Assembly (NCBI GenBank): GCA_910583845.1
Contig: CAJUAB010000002.1
Location: forward strand, 202,936 to 266,935
Source of the DNA: an uncultured Acetatifactor sp.
Lineage (GTDB): Bacteria; Bacillota; Clostridia; Lachnospirales; Lachnospiraceae
DNA length: 64,000 nt
Reading direction: 5' to 3'
Under the pieces are notes generated by a model. It was not told the DNA's origin. It did no database searches and worked only from the letters and a program-made list of their open reading frames with translations. Of the stretch, positions 24,317 to 32,367 are shown piece by piece. Position numbers and translations under genes: made by a program. Numbering within the stretch: the first letter of the stretch is position 1; every line of letters begins with the position of its first letter.

Positions 24317-26746
24317 ATGGAGGATATGGAGATAACGGCAGAAAACAGAAAAGACAGAATATGCGAGCTTATGTCGGATCAGCAGTATGTTCCCATGAAG
24401 GAAAAGGAACTGGCCATGCTGCTGCAGGTGTCCCGGGAGGACCGCCAGGAACTGCGCAGGCTGCTGGAGGAGCTGCTGACGGAGGGACGGCTGACAGTCG
24501 ATGCCCGGGGAAAATACAAAAAAGCGGACGGGCACACCCTCACAGGCACATTTATCAGCCATGGCAAGGGCTTTGGCTTTGTGGAGATCGAGGGCCGGGA
24601 AGACGATCTGTTCATACCTGCCGGGATGACGGAAGGCGCGCTGCACGGCGACACGGTACAGGTGGTTCTGACACAGGAATCGGACATCGGCGGCAGGCAG
24701 CGCTCGGTGGCATCGGACGGCGGACGGTGTTCGGAGGCATCGGATGGCAGGCAGCGCTCGGAGGCATCGAACGGCGGCCGATGGCAGGAGAACAGAGCGG
24801 CTGATCGGCCTGCCCCCCAGACTGCGGCTCGGGATTCCGCCCGAGCTTCTGTTCGAGTTCCTGCCCGAGCACACGCTCGTGTTACCGCCCGTGTGCTGCG
24901 GATTTTAAAGCGCGGTTTCACACAGTTGGTGGGCACATACCAGAACCAGAAATCCGGAAATTACGGGTTTGTGGTGCCGGATAATTCCCGGATGCCTCAG
25001 GACGTCTATGTGCCCCGGGAGAGGTCCAAAGGGGCCGTCACCGGGCATAAGGTGGTGGTGGAGATCACGGATTACGGCGGCAGTGACCGCAGCCCGGAGG
25101 GGAAGGTGGTGGAAATCCTGGGGCATGTGAATGACCCGGGGGTGGATATCCTCTCCATAGTGCGGGGCTATGAACTGCCGGAGAGCTTTTCCGAAAAGGT
25201 GCTGAGCCAGGCGGAGCGGGTGGCGGGAGAGGTCACTTCGGCGGACAGGGCCGGACGCCGGGACCTGCGGGATCAGCTGCTGATCACCATAGACGGTGAG
25301 GACGCGAAGGATCTGGACGATGCGGTGAGTGTGACCTTTGACGGACAGTTTTACCGTCTGGGAGTTCATATCGCGGATGTGACCAACTACGTACAGGAGG
25401 GATCGGCGCTGGACCGGGAGGCTCTTAAGCGGGGCACCAGCGTATATCTGGTGGACCGGGTGATTCCCATGCTGCCTCACGCGCTGTCCAATGGCATCTG
25501 CTCCCTGAACGCCGGAGAGGACCGGCTGGCTCTGAGCTGTCTGATGACCGTGGACCCCAAAGGCAATATCGCGGACTATGAGCTCTGCGAGTCTGTGATC
25601 CGGGTGCGTCATCGCATGTCCTACACCGGCGTAAAGCGCCTGCTCACGGAAGAAAACCTGACAGAGAAAGATCCGTCCTTTGAAAAGTACGGGGAAATTC
25701 TGCCCATGCTTAAGGAGATGGAGACTCTGTCCGGGCTGCTGCGGGAAAAGAGGCGGGAGAGGGGCGGCATTGATTTTGACTTTCCGGAGTGCAAGATCCT
25801 GCTGGATGACCGGGGAGTGCCCCGGGAGATCCGTCCCTATGAGCGCAATGTGGCTACCAGGATGATTGAGGATTTCATGCTGGCGGCCAATGAGACCGTT
25901 GCCCAGCATTTTTACTGGCAGGAACTGCCTTTTGTTTATCGGGTGCATGAGGCTCCGGATCAGGACAAGATACAGAAACTGGCGGCATTTCTTTACAATT
26001 TCGGATATTATATGAAGAATGTCGGTCAGATGGGAGGCCGGGCGGCGGGAGAACGGGGAGCCGCCCGTAAAGGCGGAGGGAGCGGCAGGGCGGCAGACAA
26101 AAGGGGAGAACGCGGTCAGGCCGCCGCTATCCATCCCAAGGAGATTCAAAAGCTCCTGCGGAAGGTGGAGGATACCCCGGAGGAGGCCATGATCAGCAGA
26201 TTGACTTTGCGGAGCATGAAGCAGGCGAAATACAGCACCGAGAACAGCGGTCATTTTGGTCTGGCCTGCATGTACTATTGCCATTTTACCTCCCCCATAA
26301 GGCGCTACCCGGATTTACAGATTCACCGTATTATCAAGGAACAGCTGCGGGGACGGCTGAATGAGGAAAGGATCAGCCACTACCGGTCCCTTCTGCCGGA
26401 GGTGGCAAAGGAGTCGTCCAGACTGGAGCGCCGGGCCGATGAGGCGGAGCGGGAGACCGATAAACTGAAGAAAGTGCAGTATATGGAGGAGCGTCTGGGT
26501 GAGGTATTTGAGGGAGTGGTGTCCGGCATAACTGCCTGGGGCATCTATGTGGAGCTTCCCAACACCGTGGAGGGACTGGTGCATGTGTCCCGTCTGCCGG
26601 GGGATTATTATTGTTATCATGAGGAGACCTATGAGATGGTGGGTGAGACAACAGGGCGTACCTTCAGTCTGGGGCAGCCGGTGACCGTGCAGGCAGTCGG
26701 TGCTGACCGCCTGCTGCGCACCATTGATTTTGATCTGGCGGAGTAA
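24317..26746 (+). CDS. rnr: Ribonuclease R with two low-complexity insertions
   Basis: About 809 residues from ATG 24317 (AGGGG site 24308-24311); the longer frame back to 24209 would include the terminator hairpin and is not used. An N-terminal HTH-like region precedes cold-shock domains (GTFISHGKGFGFVEIEG; VGTYQNQKSGNYGFVV). The RNB catalytic domain has ITIDGEDAKDLDDAVSV (metal-binding Asp cluster), and an S1 domain ends the protein (GEVFEGVVSGITAWGIYVEL). It is a 3'-5' exoribonuclease that partners with SmpB/tmRNA, encoded just downstream. Odd: residues about 124-192 (repeat-derived, Ser/Gly/Arg then alternating RV/RA) and about 567-606 (Gly/Arg/Ala) are low-complexity insertions not in standard RNase R. 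Confidence 0.95.
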   Translation: MEDMEITAENRKDRICELMSDQQYVPMKEKELAMLLQVSREDRQELRRLLEELLTEGRLTVDARGKYKKADGHTLTGTFISHGKGFGFVEIEGREDDLFIPAGMTEGALHGDTVQVVLTQESDIGGRQRSVASDGGRCSEASDGRQRSEASNGGRWQENRAADRPAPQTAARDSARASVRVPARAHARVTARVLRILKRGFTQLVGTYQNQKSGNYGFVVPDNSRMPQDVYVPRERSKGAVTGHKVVVEITDYGGSDRSPEGKVVEILGHVNDPGVDILSIVRGYELPESFSEKVLSQAERVAGEVTSADRAGRRDLRDQLLITIDGEDAKDLDDAVSVTFDGQFYRLGVHIADVTNYVQEGSALDREALKRGTSVYLVDRVIPMLPHALSNGICSLNAGEDRLALSCLMTVDPKGNIADYELCESVIRVRHRMSYTGVKRLLTEENLTEKDPSFEKYGEILPMLKEMETLSGLLREKRRERGGIDFDFPECKILLDDRGVPREIRPYERNVATRMIEDFMLAANETVAQHFYWQELPFVYRVHEAPDQDKIQKLAAFLYNFGYYMKNVGQMGGRAAGERGAARKGGGSGRAADKRGERGQAAAIHPKEIQKLLRKVEDTPEEAMISRLTLRSMKQAKYSTENSGHFGLACMYYCHFTSPIRRYPDLQIHRIIKEQLRGRLNEERISHYRSLLPEVAKESSRLERRADEAERETDKLKKVQYMEERLGEVFEGVVSGITAWGIYVELPNTVEGLVHVSRLPGDYYCYHEETYEMVGETTGRTFSLGQPVTVQAVGADRLLRTIDFDLAE

Positions 26747-26782
26747 ACCGGACTCAGCGGGGCCGGAAAGGAAGGTGAGAAT

Positions 26783-27253
26783 ATGGCAAAACAGAAAGAA
26801 AAACAGAAACTGATCGCCAACAACAAAAAAGCCTATCACGACTATTTTATAGAGGAGAACTATGAGGCGGGCATCGCCCTCCACGGTACGGAAGTCAAGT
26901 CCATGCGCCAGGGAAAATGCAGCATCAAGGAGTCCTTTATCCGCATAGAAAACGGCGAGGTTTATGTATACGGCATGCATGTGAGTCCCTATGAGAAGGG
27001 AAATATCTTCAACAAGGACCCTCTTCGGGTCAAAAAACTCCTGCTTCACCGATATGAGATCAACAAGCTCTCCGGCAAGGTGGCCGAGAAGGGGTTGACT
27101 CTTGTGCCGCTGCAGGTGTATTTCAAGGAGGGAAAAGTCAAGGTGGAGATCGGGCTGGCAAGGGGTAAGAAACTGTACGACAAGCGCCAGGACATCGCCA
27201 AAAAGGATCAGCGCAGGGAGGCGGAGAAGGATTTCAAAGTAAAAAATCTTTAG
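26783..27253 (+). CDS. smpB: SsrA-binding protein SmpB
   Basis: 156 residues; start ATG 26783 with AAAGGAAGGTGAG upstream. Typical sequence: IANNKKAYHDYFIEENYEAG, ALHGTEVKSMRQGKCSIKES and the basic tail KKLYDKRQDIAKKDQRREAE. SmpB binds tmRNA and delivers it to stalled ribosomes for trans-translation. It lies between rnr and ssrA, its functional partners. Confidence 0.97.
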   Translation: MAKQKEKQKLIANNKKAYHDYFIEENYEAGIALHGTEVKSMRQGKCSIKESFIRIENGEVYVYGMHVSPYEKGNIFNKDPLRVKKLLLHRYEINKLSGKVAEKGLTLVPLQVYFKEGKVKVEIGLARGKKLYDKRQDIAKKDQRREAEKDFKVKNL

Positions 27254-27265
27254 TTCTTTATTTAC

Positions 27266-27294
27266 TTGCCAAAGGCCGCGGAAGATGCTATAAT
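27266..27294 (+). promoter_or_regulatory. Sigma-A promoter for ssrA
   Basis: TTGCCA (27266-27271), 17 bp, perfect TATAAT (27289-27294). Transcription should start near 27301, about 50 nt before the mature tmRNA 5' end, which RNase P would trim. Confidence 0.75.
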
Positions 27295-27351
27295 AAGAGT
27301 GCCTGTTAAGGGCAATAAGCAATATTTCCCGGATTTCCGGGGAACAGATCA

Positions 27352-27739
27352 GGGGTAGTAAAGGTTTCGACAGGGGTCCTGCAGCTGGAGAAGCTATCCG
27401 TTGCGACACGTTAATCGCACAATTAAACTAAACGCTGAAGACAATAATCAGTTAGCATTCGCAGCTTAACAAGCTGTGAGTGACGTCGCCTCAGGCGGCT
27501 TGTCCGGTCCGGAGCACCCACACTCCGGAGCCCGGGCATCGACTATGTGGGAAACGACGCGCGGTAAGCTTTGCCCGCGCGGGCGTAGCATGAAGCTACC
27601 GATCCGGTTGGGGAGTCTGTTCGCCAGCCGGTGAGGAAAGGGCGGTTTGCGCAAAGCGCGGGCCGCGGAATAACAGACTATGATAGTAGAAGGACAGGGA
27701 ATGGGCTTTTGGACACGGGTTCGACTCCCGTCTACTCCA
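27352..27739 (+). ncRNA. ssrA: Transfer-messenger RNA (tmRNA), tag AEDNNQLAFAA
   Basis: The 5' end GGGGTAG (27352-27358) pairs with CTACTCC (27732-27738) to form the tRNA-like acceptor stem (one G-U pair), followed by the discriminator A at 27739; CCA is not encoded. The 5' GTAAAGGTTTCGACAGGGG motif and the T-arm GGGTTCGACTCCC are typical. The tag frame begins at GCT 27434 and stops at TAA 27467-27469, giving AEDNNQLAFAA, which ends in the usual protease-recognised Ala-Ala. It rescues stalled ribosomes with SmpB. Length about 388 nt is normal. Exact ends are inferred from stem pairing. Confidence 0.95.
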
Positions 27740-27795
27740 TTCTTACGGCGACATGGCGGAGTCGAACCCGCAGGTTCCGACTCCCGTCTACTCCA
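27716..27795. repeat. Partial direct and inverted copies of the tmRNA 3' end (possible attachment-site scar)
   Basis: The last 18 nt of ssrA (27722-27739, CGACTCCCGTCTACTCCA) recur exactly at 27778-27795. Between them, GGAGTCGAACCCG (27758-27770) is the reverse complement of the T-arm stretch at 27716-27728. The tmRNA 3' end is a classic target of tyrosine recombinases, so a decayed integration or excision scar is the simplest reading. No integrase gene is present here. Confidence 0.7.
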
Positions 27796-27854
27796 GGATG
27801 ACCGTTTTCCAGGGCGTGTCGATCAGGGGTGGAGCACAGAAAACAGGCGAAAGT

Positions 27855-27900
27855 ATGCCAGGTTAAGAGCGGCTATTACCAGCCGTCCTTAACCTGGCAT
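27855..27900 (+). terminator. Long hairpin downstream of ssrA
   Basis: Outer perfect 13-bp stem ATGCCAGGTTAAG (27855-27867) / CTTAACCTGGCAT (27888-27900), with an inner CGGCT/AGCCG stem. It is followed by ATTTAAACGG without a strong T-run. Probably the transcription end for ssrA. Confidence 0.6.
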
Positions 27901-28006
27901 ATTTAAACGGAACGGTTATTTTATAGAAAAAGAAGAATTTTGTCAAATTGTATAGATCTGTAGAATATGTGCATGAAAAACTGTTATGTTGCCATTTGCA
28001 TCAAAG

Positions 28007-28282
28007 TTCACAATTATAAAACATAATATGGTATTGTGAATTCTGTATGCCTGCAAAAATGCGGACCGACACAATTTGGCAAATAGTTACAACACGGCGA
28101 AAAGCGCTGATTCCGGCTTGATACAGCACTCCAATGCGGAAAAAAGACAAAAAGACTTGACATTTAAAAAAGTGTTCATTATACTAAGTGCATAAATTGC
28201 ATGCGTTGTTGATTGTATACAGGTATCCAGAGACGGATGCAGGTATTTACGCCGTTTTCCATAAGCGGTTTTACCTTATGGA
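28007..28282 (+). promoter_or_regulatory. Promoter and leader of the opp operon
   Basis: This covers the 438-bp gap 27901-28338, which holds no gene I can support and is AT-rich. TTGACA (28157-28162), exactly 17 bp, TATACT (28180-28185) is a near-consensus sigma-A promoter giving a ~150-nt leader. Upstream, TTCACAAT (28007-28014) and ATTGTGAA (28033-28040) form an 8-bp inverted repeat that could be an operator. In the leader, TCCATAAG / CTTATGGA (28258-28282) can form a hairpin. Confidence 0.7.
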
Positions 28283-28338
28283 TTTAGCGCAATAAAGGAA
28301 CAAAGTATGCAAGGAAAAAATATAGGGAGGAAAAAGAG

Positions 28339-30657
28339 ATGAAAAAGAAATTGTTGACATTGCTGCTGACAGCTACCATGACGGTTTCCATGGCTGCCTG
28401 TGGCAATAGTAACAATGAAAACCAAGGTAGCTCGACACCCGGTACTGAAAGCCAGACCCCCAGTACCGAAAGCCAGGCCTCCGGCAATGAGAGCCAGACA
28501 CCCAGCTCTGACAGCGGCAGCAATGAGAACGCGCCGATCGAGGACACCACATCGCTTATGGCTGATCTGAATAAGCAGGCGGATCTGGATGTGGCTGCTC
28601 ACGACGAAAAGTCCGATGAGATCTACAACACTGTCTTCGGCGAGTTTCAGACTTACTACGATGAGGCGCTGGCCGAGACCAACGTGAGCATGCGTCTGGC
28701 CAAGATGGCTATCGCGGAGGCAAAGCTCCTGGAAGCCGGGGCCGTTACGCCTTATGCGAATGATGCCGGCAACTATGCCATGAGTGCCATTGTGCCGCAC
28801 ACGATTCCCGCTGTGGAGTGGGGATTTGACGGCGAGGCCCGTGGGTACAGCAACCTGCTGATTGCCGATCGCCTGCTGACTCCGGAGGAGCGCACGGAAC
28901 TCACAACCAAGTGGAGCGAGCTGGTAGGAACCGGTACATGGGAGGAATATGCCGTGCAGTGGGCTGCGGACAACGGCATCACTTTGGCGGACAGCTATAC
29001 CTTGGGTTCCGATACCAATGACGAGCCCACCACCTGGGATTATCTGTCTTCTTCCAAGACTGCTGACGGCCGGACCCTTTCCGCTACCTGGGACGGTCTG
29101 CTGCGCTATGACTCCGAGAATATCCAGCAGCCTGCTCTTGCCGAGAGCTATGAGATTTCAGACGATAACCTGACATACACCTTCCATCTGCGCAAGGGAG
29201 TGAAGTGGGTTACTTATCAGGGCACGGAAGTGGCTGAACTGAAAGCCGACGATTTTGTGGCGGCCATGCAGCACATCGGCGATACTCCGTCAGGCGGCCT
29301 GTATGCCGTGGTTTCCTGCATTGAGAATCTGGCGGCTTATGCCACAGGCGAGATTACCGATTTCTCCGAGGTTGGCGTCAAGGCGCTGGATGACTATACT
29401 GTGCAGTATACATTAAGCGAGCCTACTCCGTGGTTTTTATCTGTAGTCGGATATTCCGCGATGGCTCCTCTGTGCCGCAGCTACTATGAGTCTCAGGGAG
29501 GAAAATTCGGCGAGGAGTTTGATCCCGCAGCTTCCGATTATACTTTCGGCTCCGACGCGCAGCACATCGTTTACTGTGGGCCTTATCTGGTGAGCAACTA
29601 TACTTATCAGAATACCATTGTGCTTACGGCAAACCCCAGCTATTACAATGCGGATAAGGTTCGGATCAAGACCGTTACCATGAAGTTCAATGACGGAACG
29701 GATGAGCTGTTCTCCTGGAACAATTACATGAACGGCATTTTCAACGCCGGTCTGGGACTGGGTTCTTCCGCCCTTGAACAGGCCAAGGCTACTGCCGTAC
29801 CCGATGATCCCGACGGCAAGAATTACTTTGAAAAGTATGCATATGTTGTCTCCGAAAGCGCGACCTCTTATGTAAATTCTGTAAATCTGTGCCGTTACGC
29901 TTACGCGAACTACAATGACGAAACGCAGGTAAAATCCAGTAAGACGCAGCTGCAGGCTGAGCGCAGCCAGGCTGCCATGATGAATCAGAATTTCCGCCTG
30001 GCAGTGGCGCTGGCCAATGACCGCGGCACGGTGAACGCTCTCAGCAGGGGCGAGGATCTGAGATATGCCCGTCTGACCAATTCCTATGTGCCGGGCAGCT
30101 TCATCAGTGTCTCCGAGGAAATTACGGTTGACATTAACGGCACCGCCACCACCTATCCGGTGGGCACCTATTACGGGGAGATCCTGCAGGATCAGATTAC
30201 GGCCGACGGCTATCCCATGAAAGTCTGGGATCCCAGCGGCGCTGACGGCGCAGGCTCCAGCCTTGGATTTGACGGCTGGTATCTGCCTGAGGATGCTGTA
30301 AAGTATCTGGAGAAGGCGATCGAAGAGCTTGCCGCGGAGGGTGTCGAGGTTAGCGAGACCAACCCTATTTATCTGGATATGCTTTACCAGGACTACAGCA
30401 CCATCGGTTCTGCCATGAATCAGGCTCAGAAGCAGACTATTGAGCAGGTTCTCGGCGGTAAGGTCATTATCAATCTGGTTCCCTGCGTATCTGATGACAA
30501 CAGGTCTTACGCCGGATATTACGGAGAGTTTGGGTATCAGATGAACTATGATTACGGCGGAAATACCGGCTGGGGTCCCGATTACGGTGATGCCCAGACC
30601 TATCTGGATACTTTTATGGCTGGCGGTTATATGTGCTATGTCCTGGGACTTTGGTAA
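28339..30657 (+). CDS. oppA: Peptide ABC transporter substrate-binding lipoprotein, apparently permuted
   Basis: 772 residues; ATG 28339 with AGGGAGGAAAAAGAG upstream. The lipoprotein signal ends MAAC (Cys21-22), followed by a Ser/Thr/Glu linker. From about 235 to the end it follows SBP_bac_5 order (LAESYEISDDNLTYTFHLRK, VKALDDYTVQYTLSEPTPWF, AYCGPYLV-type block, then ... GWGPDYGDAQTYLDTFMAGG). It stops where other OppA proteins usually still have about 100 residues. Residues about 85-170 (KMAIAEAKLLEAGAVTPYAN, YAMSAIVPHTIP) look like that missing C-terminal lobe, placed at the N-terminus. Binds peptides or similar ligands outside the cell for OppBCDF. Family call is strong; permutation is my inference. 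Confidence 0.88.
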   Translation: MKKKLLTLLLTATMTVSMAACGNSNNENQGSSTPGTESQTPSTESQASGNESQTPSSDSGSNENAPIEDTTSLMADLNKQADLDVAAHDEKSDEIYNTVFGEFQTYYDEALAETNVSMRLAKMAIAEAKLLEAGAVTPYANDAGNYAMSAIVPHTIPAVEWGFDGEARGYSNLLIADRLLTPEERTELTTKWSELVGTGTWEEYAVQWAADNGITLADSYTLGSDTNDEPTTWDYLSSSKTADGRTLSATWDGLLRYDSENIQQPALAESYEISDDNLTYTFHLRKGVKWVTYQGTEVAELKADDFVAAMQHIGDTPSGGLYAVVSCIENLAAYATGEITDFSEVGVKALDDYTVQYTLSEPTPWFLSVVGYSAMAPLCRSYYESQGGKFGEEFDPAASDYTFGSDAQHIVYCGPYLVSNYTYQNTIVLTANPSYYNADKVRIKTVTMKFNDGTDELFSWNNYMNGIFNAGLGLGSSALEQAKATAVPDDPDGKNYFEKYAYVVSESATSYVNSVNLCRYAYANYNDETQVKSSKTQLQAERSQAAMMNQNFRLAVALANDRGTVNALSRGEDLRYARLTNSYVPGSFISVSEEITVDINGTATTYPVGTYYGEILQDQITADGYPMKVWDPSGADGAGSSLGFDGWYLPEDAVKYLEKAIEELAAEGVEVSETNPIYLDMLYQDYSTIGSAMNQAQKQTIEQVLGGKVIINLVPCVSDDNRSYAGYYGEFGYQMNYDYGGNTGWGPDYGDAQTYLDTFMAGGYMCYVLGLW

Positions 30658-30708
30658 GAAGACAGGGGTAAGAATCCTCAGAACAGTTTTTCTTTTATAA
30701 CAGATGGG

Positions 30709-30736
30709 GGGGCGAGGGAGTCCTCGCCCCTCTTGT
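30709..30736 (+). terminator. Hairpin between oppA and oppB (attenuator-like)
   Basis: 9-bp stem GGGGCGAGG (30709-30717) / CCTCGCCCC (30722-30730), 4-nt loop, followed by a T-rich stretch. It lies between the binding-protein gene and the permease genes, where partial termination commonly keeps binding protein in excess. Confidence 0.7.
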
Positions 30737-30781
30737 GTTATTTTCATTTTCATCCATTATTGTGAGAGAGTTGGATTACTT

Positions 30782-32362
30782 ATGGGAAGATATGTATTAA
30801 AGAGATTACTGCATGGAGTCGTATCCATCATTCTGGTGGTTTTCATCGTCATGCTGCTGGTTTACGGACTGATGAACCGTGACCTTGTGTTTGCCAAGGA
30901 TGCAAACTTTGGCAAACAGACCAACAATAACAGACGTACTTATATGCTTCAGCAGTGGGAATTGTTCGGTTATGTCGACTATGTCCCCTACGCTGATTAT
31001 ATGTTGATGCTTCGGCAGGAGGGAGAGATTGATGAGGAGACCCGGGCCGAGGCAGTAAAGCTGGGACGTGACGCGGACGGAAGCAAGGATTCCGAACTCG
31101 CGGCACAGTATATCGAACAATTTACGGAATATTATGAGTCGAAGGGCTATACGGTGGAGCGTCTGGGCGCTGTGCTTTCCAGAGGCAAAATTGCCCCCGG
31201 CGGTCAGCCCGCGCTGTTTGCCCATAAGGATAATTCCCTGCTTGAGCGGCTCTGGACATATTTTACCAACCTTATTCAGGTGGACAACATTCATTATGTG
31301 CCGGAATACAATGACATCGGGGAGAGAGGTCTCACTTTTACACTCTATGATCCGCTGTATGGCGGCGATCAGTTTTCTCCCGCGATTATGGGCAACGGGA
31401 CCAAACATAAGTATCTTCTTTATTTTGACAATAGATTTCCCTATATCCATCAGAATCTGGCTACCGTCAATTTGGGCGTCAGTTTTTCCATCAGCCGAGG
31501 GGTGGATGTATTCACTACCATGACGCAGAGCCAGGGCTCCTGGGTGCAGTCTGCGATCACCTATCCCACAGGATTAAGTGAGATGAGCGCTGATGATCTG
31601 CACACGGCTACCTATATTGCCGGGTCCAGGGATACCAGCGAAATGCTCCAGGCCCGCTTTACGGATGATTATACCAGTGTTATGACGGTGAGGGGCAGTT
31701 ATTCCCGCTTGGGCTATTCTTTCCTGATCGGTATCATTGCCTCCATGGTGACTTACATTTTGGGACTGCCCATTGGCGTATTGATGGCGCGTTTCAAGGA
31801 AGGGCTTTTTGACAAGATTGGCACGGTGTATATCATGTTCATCTCTGCCGTTCCGTCCCTGGCCTATATTTTCCTGTTCCGGGGCATTGGCAGCGCCATA
31901 GGGCTGCCGACGATGTTCGACATGGATAACGTGAAAAAAGCCATGTATTTATTACCCATTATTTCACTTGCGCTTCCCTCGGTGGCCAGTATGATGAAAT
32001 GGATGCGTCGGTATATGATTGATCAGATGAATTCCGACTATGTGAAATTCGCCAGGTCCGGCGGTATGTCGGAGACGGAGATCTTTTTCAAACATGTGAT
32101 GAAGGTTGCCGCTATTCCCATTGTGCAGGGCATTCCCGGCACACTCCTGTTTGCCATGACGGGAGCGCTCATCACTGAACGAGTTTATCTGGTTCCCGGT
32201 GCGGGCGGCCTGCTCATTGATGCCATCAATCAGTATGACAACTCGGTAATTGTAGGCGTGACGTTGTTTTACGCGGTCCTGTCGGTTCTGGCGCTGATTC
32301 TGGGCGATGTGATGATGGCCATGGTGGACCCCAGAATTTCCTTTACGAATAAAGCGAGGTGA
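30782..32362 (+). CDS. oppB: Peptide ABC transporter permease OppB-like with large extracytoplasmic insertion
   Basis: 526 residues from ATG 30782 (MGRYVLKRLLHGVVSIILVV, the classic OppB opening). Typical OppB is about 310 residues. Here a ~250-residue hydrophilic segment (about 38-300) sits between the first and second membrane spans, containing Trp/Tyr-rich blocks (YFTNLIQVDNIHYVPEYNDI, GERGLTFTLYDPLYGGDQF). The core resumes near 310 with five membrane segments and the EAA-like loop (YVKFARSGGMSETEIFFKHV). Together with OppC it forms the channel. No strong ribosome site is visible (GAGAGAGTTGG), which is consistent with lower expression than oppA. Confidence 0.92.
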   Translation: MGRYVLKRLLHGVVSIILVVFIVMLLVYGLMNRDLVFAKDANFGKQTNNNRRTYMLQQWELFGYVDYVPYADYMLMLRQEGEIDEETRAEAVKLGRDADGSKDSELAAQYIEQFTEYYESKGYTVERLGAVLSRGKIAPGGQPALFAHKDNSLLERLWTYFTNLIQVDNIHYVPEYNDIGERGLTFTLYDPLYGGDQFSPAIMGNGTKHKYLLYFDNRFPYIHQNLATVNLGVSFSISRGVDVFTTMTQSQGSWVQSAITYPTGLSEMSADDLHTATYIAGSRDTSEMLQARFTDDYTSVMTVRGSYSRLGYSFLIGIIASMVTYILGLPIGVLMARFKEGLFDKIGTVYIMFISAVPSLAYIFLFRGIGSAIGLPTMFDMDNVKKAMYLLPIISLALPSVASMMKWMRRYMIDQMNSDYVKFARSGGMSETEIFFKHVMKVAAIPIVQGIPGTLLFAMTGALITERVYLVPGAGGLLIDAINQYDNSVIVGVTLFYAVLSVLALILGDVMMAMVDPRISFTNKAR

Positions 32363-32367
32363 GAGGC

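Noticed and set aside
24905..26284. 459-codon minus-strand frame opposite rnr
   Set aside because: Antisense shadow of RNase R; no ribosome site and no recognisable features.
27740..27800. Possible tRNA gene downstream of ssrA (T-arm-like sequence and acceptor end)
   Set aside because: Only T-arm and 3'-end copies exist; no D-arm, anticodon arm or matching 5' acceptor strand.
28339..30657. oppA as a 3'-truncated pseudogene
   Set aside because: The missing C-terminal lobe seems to be present at the N-terminus, the signal peptide and promoter are strong, and the operon is intact; permutation explains it better.
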